From Tetragenococcus sp041859945 (GTDB lineage: Bacteria; Bacillota; Bacilli; Lactobacillales; Enterococcaceae), in the NCBI GenBank assembly GCA_041859945.1, contig JBFLGC010000054.1, positions 1 to 17,749 on the forward strand: a stretch of DNA of 17,749 bases. The letters are read 5' to 3'. The notes beneath the pieces are model-generated. The model saw only the letters and a list, made by a program, of their open reading frames with translations, was not told the DNA's origin and did not search any database. Below are positions 7,345 to 14,582 of the stretch, piece by piece (the stretch's first letter is position 1; each line of letters opens with the position of its first letter). Both the position numbers and the translations under genes were made by a program.

Positions 7345-7381
7345 CTTATCCAAGGAAGTATGTAAACGCTTGAGTTTACAT
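7339..7381. promoter_or_regulatory. Candidate GntR operator: three TGTAAAC boxes, two in a palindrome
   Basis: TGTAAAC occurs at 7339-7345 and 7361-7367, 22 bases apart (about two helical turns), and inverted at 7374-7380. The last two form the perfect inverted repeat ATGTAAAC-N6-GTTTACAT (7360-7381). The cluster sits between the divergent GntR and EIIC genes and overlaps the proposed EIIC -35. The left half with its centre (TGTAAACGCTT) also resembles half a cre box, so CcpA binding is an alternative. Confidence 0.6.
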
Positions 7382-7413
7382 ATGGATCATTTTCAATAAA
7401 AGGAGTTTCTATT

Positions 7414-8127
7414 ATGCATTATTTTGAAGAAATCGCTAATACGATCCGTTGGCGGATCACAAATGGAATCTATACGACCGATCACAAGTTGCCAAAACAA
7501 ACCGAATTGGCGCAGCAATTTCAGACCAGTCGCGTTACCATCCAAAAAGCATTAGATTTATTACAAATTGAAGGAATAATTTACAGTAAAAAAGGAGTGG
7601 GAACTTTTGTCAATGGTAGCCATTCCACTCTTGATTATAATGCGAAAATTTATGGTGGAATGACAAGACGTTTAGGTGAACGAGGAAAATTGACGAGCCA
7701 GATCATTTCCTTTGATATCATGATTCCCGATGAAATCGAACAAGCAAAATTGAAGCTTAAAAAAGAGCAATCTGTTTACAATATCATTCGCCTAAGAAAG
7801 CTAAATGGTGAACCGTTAGCACTTGAATACACCATCATGCCTGTCTACTTGATTCCAGGAATCACAGAGCAAATTCTATCGGCCTCGATTTATCAGTATA
7901 TTACCAATAACTTGCAGCTAACCATTGGCAATTCATCACGACGGATCCGGGCTGATAAACCAGATGCTTATGACCAAAAATACTTAGATTGTGGCAAAGA
8001 AGATCCGATTTTAGAAGTGGAGCAGATCGTCTACCTTGAAGATGAAATTCCTTTTGAGTACTCGCAAACACGTCATCGATATGATAAAGGAGATTTTATT
8101 ATTACCAATGTTCGTGGGACAAAGTGA
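7414..8127 (+). CDS. GntR family (HutC/UTRA) transcriptional regulator
   Basis: A 237-residue regulator. Residues 1-68 form the GntR winged helix-turn-helix, with LPKQTELAQQFQTSRVTIQKAL at the recognition region and GIIYSKKGVGTFV at the wing. Residues from about 75 to 235 match a UTRA ligand-binding domain (IIRLRKLNGEPLALEYTIMP; LEVEQIVYLEDEIPFEYSQTRHRYDKGDF at the end). Regulators of this type usually bind a phosphorylated sugar and release DNA. The gene is divergent from EIIC-GH1, with about 150 bases of shared control sequence holding TGTAAAC repeats, so it very likely represses that operon and perhaps itself. The ATG follows AAAGGAG by about 8 bases. Confidence 0.92.
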   Translation: MHYFEEIANTIRWRITNGIYTTDHKLPKQTELAQQFQTSRVTIQKALDLLQIEGIIYSKKGVGTFVNGSHSTLDYNAKIYGGMTRRLGERGKLTSQIISFDIMIPDEIEQAKLKLKKEQSVYNIIRLRKLNGEPLALEYTIMPVYLIPGITEQILSASIYQYITNNLQLTIGNSSRRIRADKPDAYDQKYLDCGKEDPILEVEQIVYLEDEIPFEYSQTRHRYDKGDFIITNVRGTK

Positions 8128-8172
8128 ATCTTTACTGATTCCTTGTAGCTTAAAAAAGGTGAAAAAACAAGG

Positions 8173-8195
8173 GTCATTTTCTCGAAAAAAATGAC
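8173..8195 (+). terminator. Weak hairpin after the GntR gene
   Basis: GTCATTTT (8173-8180) and AAAATGAC (8188-8195) form an 8-pair, A/T-rich stem with a 7-base loop 45 bases after the GntR stop codon. There is no T run after it, so termination is uncertain. Confidence 0.3.
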
Positions 8196-8293
8196 TGAAA
8201 CTTTGACCGATAAACTAGCTGTTTAACTCAGCAAGAATATTCAATGAAAAAATCGTCTCTCTCTTGCTTGAATGAAAAACTCTCGCTTTCTTC

Positions 8294-8364
8294 GCCAAAT
8301 TCACCTTTCTTGTATTTGCAACCGCCTCTTCCCTTGCCAAGTTTGCCTTTCTTGTATTGGCAAC
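8294..8364. repeat. Imperfect 29-base direct repeat, 42-base period
   Basis: Copies at 8294-8322 and 8336-8364 match at 25 of 29 positions (both contain CCTTTCTTGTATT and end in GCAAC). The period is 42 bases, a multiple of three. On the minus strand one frame reads a 14-residue repeat beginning YKKGKLGKG and YKKGEFGEE; on the plus strand another frame reads PFLYLQ and PFLYWQ. The second copy also has inverted ends TTGCCAA and TTGGCAA. Only two copies are seen, so this is not a CRISPR array. Confidence 0.7.
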
Positions 8365-8754
8365 AAACTTTCCTCTCTATTTTGCGCAAATATCTTCCAT
8401 AAAGTTTTCAGTTTTTGTCTCAAGAATAGTTTAAATAGGGATAAATAGCCAGCTATGACATCGGTCTCTCTTTATTTTTAAAATTGATGATTAAAGAGCA
8501 GCCTTATCCGTTCACTACTTATGGATCGGATCGTGTTATCTTTCATATGAGATCCCAAAATAATCCTTTGCTGCCATTTGTGGAGGAAGGACTTCATATC
8601 TTCTTCCACACTTCTTTTACCGCCTGCATAGAACCCGACTTTCATCTTCTTTGGTTCTTTCACACTATAAACGCCTGCTTAAGCTCTTTTTCGCACCAAT
8701 AAAACAGGTATACTAACTTTGAACAACGTCAAAAAGTTCTACTTGCTTAGCAGT

Positions 8755-8796
8755 CAAAAATAGTCCTCCGCCAACTTCTTGAAAAGTTCACGGAGG
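8755..8796 (-). terminator. Terminator of the nanE-to-RpiR operon
   Basis: The outer arms CCTCCG (8765-8770) and CGGAGG (8791-8796) and inner arms AACTT (8773-8777) and AAGTT (8784-8788) form a stem with a small internal loop. On the minus strand it is followed by CTATTTTT. It begins 6 bases after the RpiR stop codon. Confidence 0.85.
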
Positions 8797-8802
8797 GCTT
8801 TG

Positions 8803-9618
8803 CTACTCGATCGTTTTCTTATAGCGTTCACTCACGGTTTGGGCTAAAATCTCATTCAACCGTGGGGATTCTAACAAACAATAAGCATATAAGACATCGA
8901 TAACTAAAAGTGTCGGCAAAATGGGAGAAATCACATTACCGATCTCGATATTGCCGATTGAAGGGACTAAAAGTTCGTAATCTAGACCTAATTTAGCGGC
9001 TAGCTTTTTTTGCGCCGTAATGATGGCACAAATAGCGCCTCTATTCTTGGCCTTTTGCAGATTCTCACAAATCGCTGTATTCCCACTTAAAGAAATACCG
9101 ATGAGCAAGCTATCTTCATGAAAATTGACGGTATTCATTTTCATGATCTCAGTGTCAGAAATAGCTTCGATGTCTAAACCAAGCCGCATAAAGCGATATT
9201 TCATCTCTAAAGCGGCGATCCCTGAAGAACCTACTCCATACACAAAGATGCGGCGCTTACGCAAAATCTCAGTCGCCACTTGCTGCAGCATTTTTTCATC
9301 TAAAATCTGATAACCTTGTGAGATGATCTGCTGATAATGATTGAGGGCGCTACGCATCAATTGATCAGCGTTTATGACGGCATGATTACGGATCGCATAT
9401 TCATAGACAAATTCTCGATAACCAGTATAGCCACATTTTTTGGCAAAACGAGTCAGAGAAGCCATGGAGACAAATAATTTTTTCGACACGACTTTGGCTG
9501 ACAGATCGTTGCCTTCTTGATCACTCAAAAAAAAGTCGGCAATAAGTTGTTCTGACGAGGTGAATGTAGCGTAGATCGAGCGAATCATTTGCTTGACGGT
9601 ATTCTCATATAGTTGCAT
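8803..9618 (-). CDS. RpiR/MurR family transcriptional regulator (HTH plus SIS domain)
   Basis: A 271-residue regulator with an N-terminal RpiR-type helix-turn-helix (about 1-77; LSAKVVSKKLFVSMASLTRFAKKCGYTG split around residue 50) and a C-terminal SIS sugar-phosphate-binding domain (VYGVGSSGIAALE at 126-138, ISLSGNT at 175-181). Such proteins sense sugar phosphates, for example MurNAc-6-P or ManNAc-6-P in related systems. It is the last gene of the six-gene operon, starting 3 bases after the phosphohexomutase stop, with GGAG about 9 bases before the ATG. Its position suggests it controls its own operon in response to a pathway intermediate. Repressor or activator cannot be decided. Confidence 0.92.
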   Translation of the reverse strand: MQLYENTVKQMIRSIYATFTSSEQLIADFFLSDQEGNDLSAKVVSKKLFVSMASLTRFAKKCGYTGYREFVYEYAIRNHAVINADQLMRSALNHYQQIISQGYQILDEKMLQQVATEILRKRRIFVYGVGSSGIAALEMKYRFMRLGLDIEAISDTEIMKMNTVNFHEDSLLIGISLSGNTAICENLQKAKNRGAICAIITAQKKLAAKLGLDYELLVPSIGNIEIGNVISPILPTLLVIDVLYAYCLLESPRLNEILAQTVSERYKKTIE

Positions 9619-9621
9619 AGG

Positions 9622-11019
9622 TCAAATCTCCAATTGCTTTTTTACAAGTTGGATATAGCTTTTCGAGAGCGTTTCATCATCACTTTCAGCGGTCAAACGC
9701 AATAAAGGTTCTGTGCCTGACAAACGTGCTAAACACCAACCGTGATCAAACCAAATCTTGACACCATCAAGAAAAGAAATCTCTTTGGCAGTAGCAATTT
9801 GCCACCGCTTTTGATCATTGATCTTTTCATTCATCTGCACTTTTTCAGTTGGCGTCAATTGAATATCCACACCTGTTGTATAGAGTTTACCATACTTTGC
9901 TTCGATTTCGTCAACTAATGTAGTGATCGTTTTTCCGGTCACAGCCACCATTTCCACTAATAAAGCACCCGCAAAAATGCTATCTTTCCCATTTAAATAG
10001 CCTTTAACGGTCAAACCACCACTTGATTCGCCCCCTAAAATAGCGGCATATTTTTTCATCGCTTCCGTCACATATTTAAAACCCACTGGCACTTCGATCG
10101 ATCGAAAGTCGTAATCTTCAGCAATGCGATCGACCATCGTTGTGGTGGCAAGATTGCGGACAACATTGCCTCTAAAATGCCGATATTCCAAAAAATAGTA
10201 ATAAACTAAAGTCAAAATTTTATTGGGATCGACAAAACTGCCGTCTACATCGACAACTCCCAAACGATCTGCATCGCCATCTGTGGCTAGCCCGATATCG
10301 TAGTGTTTTTCTTGGACCAGCAATTGTAATTCTTTGATCGTCTGCGCATCGGGTGAAGGTAGTTTGCCACCAAACAAGGTATCATGGCGACTATTGATCA
10401 CATCGACATTACACCGAGAAATAAGCAAAATGGTTTGTAAAGCCGTCGTAGCCACACCATACATCGGATCAAAAGCGATTTTCAAATGCGCTTGACGGAT
10501 CTTATCCGTATCGATCCATTTTAAAATCTCATCAAGATAATCATTGAAAGGATCCCAAGTCAAAGGGACCATTGATGTTTGGCAGTTAGCGAGCTTTGCA
10601 GCTACCTCCGCTTTAGTTATCCCCTGAACAATTTTTTCTAAATGATCGGTGAATGTTTTATCTGCATCTCGTCCTTCTTTAACAAAGATTTTGATGCCAT
10701 TATAGATAGCTGGATTGTGCGAAGCCGTGATCATACAACCAAAATCTAAGTTTTTTTGTTTGACCGTGTACATGACTAAAGGCGTCGGACACGAATAAGG
10801 AATAAAAGCCACGGGGATCTGGTTGATGAGCAATATTTCCGCTAACCACTGGCTCGCTTCTTTCGATAGAAAACGGCGGTCGTAACCGATCACCACAGGC
10901 TTTACCGGATTCTTTTTCAAAATGATCTGAGCCAGACTAGATCCTATGATTTGAATATTTTCTTTCGTAAATTCATCGCCAATGATGGCACGAAAACCAC
11001 CCGTACCAAATGTAACCAT
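9622..11019 (-). CDS. Alpha-D-phosphohexomutase (phosphoglucomutase/phosphomannomutase family)
   Basis: A 465-residue enzyme with all four family landmarks: the phosphoserine loop TASHNP (Ser100), the metal-binding loop DGDADR (247-252), the sugar-recognition loop GGESSGG (329-335), and the C-terminal phosphate-binding RLSGTEPLLRL (432-442). It should interconvert hexose-1-phosphate and hexose-6-phosphate in the cytosol. The substrate (glucose, mannose, glucosamine or an N-acetyl sugar) cannot be read with confidence. It begins immediately after the DUF4127 stop codon (TAA directly followed by ATG) with only a modest AGCAGGA site, suggesting translational coupling. Its presence suggests the pathway passes through a sugar-1-phosphate. 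Confidence 0.9.
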   Translation of the reverse strand: MVTFGTGGFRAIIGDEFTKENIQIIGSSLAQIILKKNPVKPVVIGYDRRFLSKEASQWLAEILLINQIPVAFIPYSCPTPLVMYTVKQKNLDFGCMITASHNPAIYNGIKIFVKEGRDADKTFTDHLEKIVQGITKAEVAAKLANCQTSMVPLTWDPFNDYLDEILKWIDTDKIRQAHLKIAFDPMYGVATTALQTILLISRCNVDVINSRHDTLFGGKLPSPDAQTIKELQLLVQEKHYDIGLATDGDADRLGVVDVDGSFVDPNKILTLVYYYFLEYRHFRGNVVRNLATTTMVDRIAEDYDFRSIEVPVGFKYVTEAMKKYAAILGGESSGGLTVKGYLNGKDSIFAGALLVEMVAVTGKTITTLVDEIEAKYGKLYTTGVDIQLTPTEKVQMNEKINDQKRWQIATAKEISFLDGVKIWFDHGWCLARLSGTEPLLRLTAESDDETLSKSYIQLVKKQLEI

Positions 11020-12534
11020 TTATTGTCCTGCTTTCTTTATTTGCAAATCAAAATCCACTTCAAAGAGACGTCGCCACGGTAAAGCGACTGCTGAAATCGT
11101 AACTGGGATCTTCGTAGACAAGTGCCAGGTATGATATAGCTCACTTAAACGTGTTTGAATAGCCCCACAAACTTCAGGTAATTTTTTCTCCAAGTTATAG
11201 TCGACCACCCCTAATTTAGGCAATTCTTTTACTTGGACGACTTGTCGCACTACAGTTTGATAGCACACATCTTCAATATAGCGATAGATCATGTGACGGA
11301 GCAACGAATGTCCAGTATCATGTCCGAGGATAGCTGCGGCCAGAACGGTTCCCAAGGTATTGGCATTGGTGTTCCAACCCGCATAAGCTAATAGTTTATC
11401 CAATAAATCAAAGGAATCCAAACGTTTGACAAGCGAAAGATCACCGCCATTTCCATAGGCACTATCGCAGAGGGCTACTTCTTGGCCAGCTTCTATATAA
11501 GTACGGATCTTTAAGACAAAATCATTCAAATTTCGATAAGAGGTGTAGGTCACATCAACTTGCTCCAATTGTTCACGCGCGCGTTGCATGATTTTGCCTG
11601 GCGCATCGATAGCTAAAATAAAATCAGCCTCGCCCGCTGTCTCTACTAATTGCGCACCACAAGCACGAATATGATATTTCAACGTTTCTAACATCGGTCG
11701 ATCTTCATAAAGCGGTACGATACTAGGTCCCAAAGTCGAGGCAAAAAAAGGATAGATTTTAGGTTCTAACTGATAAAAATCAACATAAGCCCGAGTCACT
11801 AAGGTATTGCCTACTTCATCCGCCCCAGGATAGATGTTGACCTTATTTTCTAAATCCAGAGCTGTGATCTGGGCCACGATCCGGCGTTGGGTAATGGCGG
11901 TATAGCCAAAGGGCCTGGCATCATCTTGGGGGATCACCAAAAAGTCGATGATCTTTTCTTTGACTAGCTTTAAAACTTCAACATTGACGGCCTCATTGAA
12001 CGTCCGCCGTGCTTCGTAATCTTCAAGAATTGCTTTTGGTATCACAATTTTCGCCAACTCTTTTTGTTCTGCTTCATCGAGTTGTTCACGAGTCTTTTTA
12101 TCTGACAAATAAGCCCGGCGATGTAGCGCACTGCCATACTGAGCATAATAATCAGGTTCTTCTACTGCTGAATTATAAGTTGGCGAACGCATCAAGGTGA
12201 TCGATGCGTATAGCGCAACTTGTGGGTGTTTGGCCTTCACCTCACGTAGCAAAGCAAAACTTTCTGTCAAATCTTTTCTAGTTAAATGATGCGTTCGGCT
12301 CGGGATCAAGCCTCCGTAAAAAAGGGTGTCTAACGATAAGACCATGGCATCACTGATCTGTGCTTGCTCTTTGATAAAGCGCGCGATCGCCTGCCGATCA
12401 CCTGGTTCTTTTTGCTTACCTAAAATTGACAAAGGACAGCTGACAAGGGTCAACTTGTCAGTGTCATCTGCCATCATTTGAATATATTTAGAATTACAAG
12501 GTCGTTCATCTAAGGGAAGAAAGGCGATTCTCAT
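11020..12534 (-). CDS. DUF4127 family protein, function unknown
   Basis: A 504-residue soluble protein with no signal peptide or membrane segment, which I recognise as DUF4127. Likely conserved motifs rich in Asp, Glu and Asn are PLDERP (7-12), LDTLFYGGLIPSR (68-80), QDDARPFG (203-210), YPGADEVG (235-242), CDSAYGNGGD (356-365) and AGWNTNANTLG (385-395). Such clusters of charged and amide residues beside Gly and Trp look like an enzyme active site and would suit a carbohydrate substrate, but no fold or reaction can be assigned. The ATG has AGGAGG about 10 bases upstream; the start lies 29 bases inside the preceding HAD gene. Its place between a phosphatase and a phosphohexomutase, in an operon with a PTS permease, suggests a cytosolic sugar-processing step, possibly glycoside cleavage. 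Confidence 0.85.
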   Translation of the reverse strand: MRIAFLPLDERPCNSKYIQMMADDTDKLTLVSCPLSILGKQKEPGDRQAIARFIKEQAQISDAMVLSLDTLFYGGLIPSRTHHLTRKDLTESFALLREVKAKHPQVALYASITLMRSPTYNSAVEEPDYYAQYGSALHRRAYLSDKKTREQLDEAEQKELAKIVIPKAILEDYEARRTFNEAVNVEVLKLVKEKIIDFLVIPQDDARPFGYTAITQRRIVAQITALDLENKVNIYPGADEVGNTLVTRAYVDFYQLEPKIYPFFASTLGPSIVPLYEDRPMLETLKYHIRACGAQLVETAGEADFILAIDAPGKIMQRAREQLEQVDVTYTSYRNLNDFVLKIRTYIEAGQEVALCDSAYGNGGDLSLVKRLDSFDLLDKLLAYAGWNTNANTLGTVLAAAILGHDTGHSLLRHMIYRYIEDVCYQTVVRQVVQVKELPKLGVVDYNLEKKLPEVCGAIQTRLSELYHTWHLSTKIPVTISAVALPWRRLFEVDFDLQIKKAGQ

Positions 12535-13297
12535 TTAGGATATCCTCCTTTATTTTAACCAGTGCACAGGAAATATCCGCTTCATTTCTAGTACGCGGAT
12601 AAACAGTCTCAGCTCGTACACTAAAGGCTTGATCAGAAACATCAAAAACCGAAAAGTCATTTTCTGAGTCGCCGATCCCATACACATAAGCATCTTTAAA
12701 CAAAGTAGCAATCGTTTGGCCTTTGGAAACACCGACTGGATAAATTTCTAATGACTTTTGGGAAGTCATCACGGCCTGCAATTGGCTACAATTGGCACTA
12801 ACAAAATGACGAATGGCTTCTAGCTCCTTATTGACTCCCACACAAAGAAACAAAGTACAGGGCTGATAGTCGATGATCTCCGCAAAATCAGCTTTTATAA
12901 TAGATGAATCATAGTACTCCTTAGGAAAATTTGGATCCCGCGGGCTCAACCAATAACGGTTCGAGACGCTATTGACCTCGGTACGCACCGCCGTATTTAA
13001 ACGTAACTGTTTCCAAACTAACTTCGCTTCTTTTTTATCCATGATCCTAGCCCGAACTTGTTTATCATCAACAACGACACAACCATTTTGCGACACCCGG
13101 GCTGAAATTGGGAGCTGATACTCCTTTTGAATAGCTAAAATATCATGATCCAAACGTCCGGTATTAACGACTAACTGCACACCCATGTTTACTAATTCAT
13201 TCAACAGATCCAATGTCTTTTTGCCACCGATGATTTGATTGCCGTGTGCGAGTAAGGTGCCATCTAGATCGAGAGTCACGATCACCTTATTTTGCAC
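12506..13297 (-). CDS. Cof-type HAD-IIB sugar phosphatase
   Basis: A 263-residue HAD hydrolase of the Cof type. Motif I is LDLDGTLL (Asp10 and Asp12), motif II is VVNTGR, the motif III lysine is in VSKGQTI, and motif IV is GDSENDF. Such enzymes dephosphorylate sugar phosphates or related metabolites in the cytosol. I chose the GTG at 13297 because GGAGGTGAGG ends 3 bases before it; a longer frame opens at a GTG at 13318 but would place the ribosome binding site inside the gene. With the chosen start it overlaps the EIIC gene by 11 bases and the DUF4127 start by 29 bases. In this operon it might remove phosphate from a PTS-derived sugar. Confidence 0.88.
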   Translation of the reverse strand: MQNKVIVTLDLDGTLLAHGNQIIGGKKTLDLLNELVNMGVQLVVNTGRLDHDILAIQKEYQLPISARVSQNGCVVVDDKQVRARIMDKKEAKLVWKQLRLNTAVRTEVNSVSNRYWLSPRDPNFPKEYYDSSIIKADFAEIIDYQPCTLFLCVGVNKELEAIRHFVSANCSQLQAVMTSQKSLEIYPVGVSKGQTIATLFKDAYVYGIGDSENDFSVFDVSDQAFSVRAETVYPRTRNEADISCALVKIKEDILNENRLSSLR

Positions 13298-14582
13298 TTT
13301 CCTCACCTCCGTCAACACGGTTCATCGCAATAACAAATGGGATATAAGTCAACACTGCGATCACAAAGATCACTAGGGCCACAATCGCCGACATCACATC
13401 GCCACTGGTCGCAAAAAAAGTCAATAATACAGGCGGTGTTACCCAAGGGACAATGACCGAAGTATAAGCCATCAAACCACTTACAGTAGCTAAAGCACCT
13501 AAACCTAGAGAAATCAAAGTCGTCAAAATCATTGGAATGATCAGAATCGGGTTCATGACGACCGGTAGCCCAAACATGATCGGTTCAGAAATATTGAATA
13601 AAGCGGGCACCAAACCGATTTTACAAATTTGGCGATAATCTTTTCGTTTGGAAACAAGAAAAACAGCGACAACTAAGGCAAGCATGTTCCCAGCACCACC
13701 CATAAAGGCCATGCCATTTAAAAATGGTTTTGTCATAACAGCTAGATCACCTTTTTCAGTACCAGCAAAAATGGCCGCATTTGAAGTGATATTAGCGATG
13801 TAGACCGGATTCACGATGGCTGAAAAAATAGAAGCCGAATGGATCCCTAAGCCCCATAAAAGCATATAGAAAAAGTAAATCACTACGATCCCACCAGCAG
13901 AGGATACCAAAGAGGTAAATGGTTTTTGTAAGACTTGGAAAATGATATCATTCAATGGCGTCCCATATAAATCGGTAAAGAAACGGACCACAGCAAAAAT
14001 AATGACCACAATAAGAGTTGGGATCAAGCCATTGAAAGATCCTGCAATAGCTGGAGGCACAGATTCAGGCATTTTTATTTTTAACTTCTCAAAGCCTGAA
14101 AAGAAACGCAATAATTCGACCGTACCAAAGGTAACGATAAAGGTCATAAACATGGCTTGCGAACCTAAATAAGAAGTTTGAACGATTTCAGCACCCACAT
14201 CTTCATTGACTCCTACTGGCATCAAGACGAAAAAGTTCACCAAAGCTGCCGTTCCGTACATCGTGCCATCCAGTTTGTATTCTTTAGCAAGTGCTGAAGA
14301 AATCGTATAAACAAGCAATAATGAAATAATGTTCATCGTTGCTGAAACGACTGAATTTCCGACAGTTTGGATACTTGTCAAGGGAGTGTTGAATAATTTC
14401 ATGGTCAAGCCCGTTTCACCCACGACCAAATTATTGATCAATGTAAAAAAGGAACCCGCAATGATCAAAGGTAAAATACCAGCAAAGCCGTCACGGATCG
14501 CTTTTAAATAGCGATTCTCAACCATTTTTTGAGCAAATGGCAATAAAGATTTGTTGATAAAGTTATTAAAAAATTGCTTCAT
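13287..14582 (-). CDS. PTS cellobiose/lactose-family permease, EIIC component
   Basis: A 431-residue membrane permease of the CelB/ChbC type, paralogous to the product of 5954-7261 with the same layout. Landmarks are LGIHSASIFS with His248 and FNISEPIMFGLP with Glu333. The motif varies from the GIHG and NEP of the other copy to GIHS and SEP, consistent with a different sugar. No EIIA or EIIB lies in the operon, so it must borrow partners. Its ATG overlaps the nanE stop codon (ATGA). Being placed directly after nanE, it probably imports and phosphorylates the glycoside or amino sugar that feeds the pathway. Confidence 0.92.
   Translation of the reverse strand: MKQFFNNFINKSLLPFAQKMVENRYLKAIRDGFAGILPLIIAGSFFTLINNLVVGETGLTMKLFNTPLTSIQTVGNSVVSATMNIISLLLVYTISSALAKEYKLDGTMYGTAALVNFFVLMPVGVNEDVGAEIVQTSYLGSQAMFMTFIVTFGTVELLRFFSGFEKLKIKMPESVPPAIAGSFNGLIPTLIVVIIFAVVRFFTDLYGTPLNDIIFQVLQKPFTSLVSSAGGIVVIYFFYMLLWGLGIHSASIFSAIVNPVYIANITSNAAIFAGTEKGDLAVMTKPFLNGMAFMGGAGNMLALVVAVFLVSKRKDYRQICKIGLVPALFNISEPIMFGLPVVMNPILIIPMILTTLISLGLGALATVSGLMAYTSVIVPWVTPPVLLTFFATSGDVMSAIVALVIFVIAVLTYIPFVIAMNRVDGGEESAK

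Larger units (their letters stand above)
8128..8802. other. 675-base intergenic region without a convincing gene
   Basis: This lies between the GntR gene and the end of the RpiR operon, which converge. It has a weak hairpin after GntR (8173-8195), a direct repeat (8294-8364), and short open frames on both strands that lack ribosome binding sites. A 52-codon plus-strand frame (8244-8402) is rich in Leu, Pro and Ser. A 61-codon minus-strand frame (8478-8663) would need a GTG start without a Shine-Dalgarno. Joining minus-strand frames around 8661 gives a longer protein-like stretch, so decayed coding sequence is possible. Confidence 0.5.

Noticed and set aside
8294..8364. CRISPR-like direct repeat
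   Set aside because: There are only two imperfect copies, the 13-base spacer is too short, and no cas genes are present.
8484..8702. 72-codon plus-strand open frame in the intergenic gap
   Set aside because: It has no ribosome binding site, an odd composition rich in Phe and His, and overlaps minus-strand frames of equal quality; I recognise no family.
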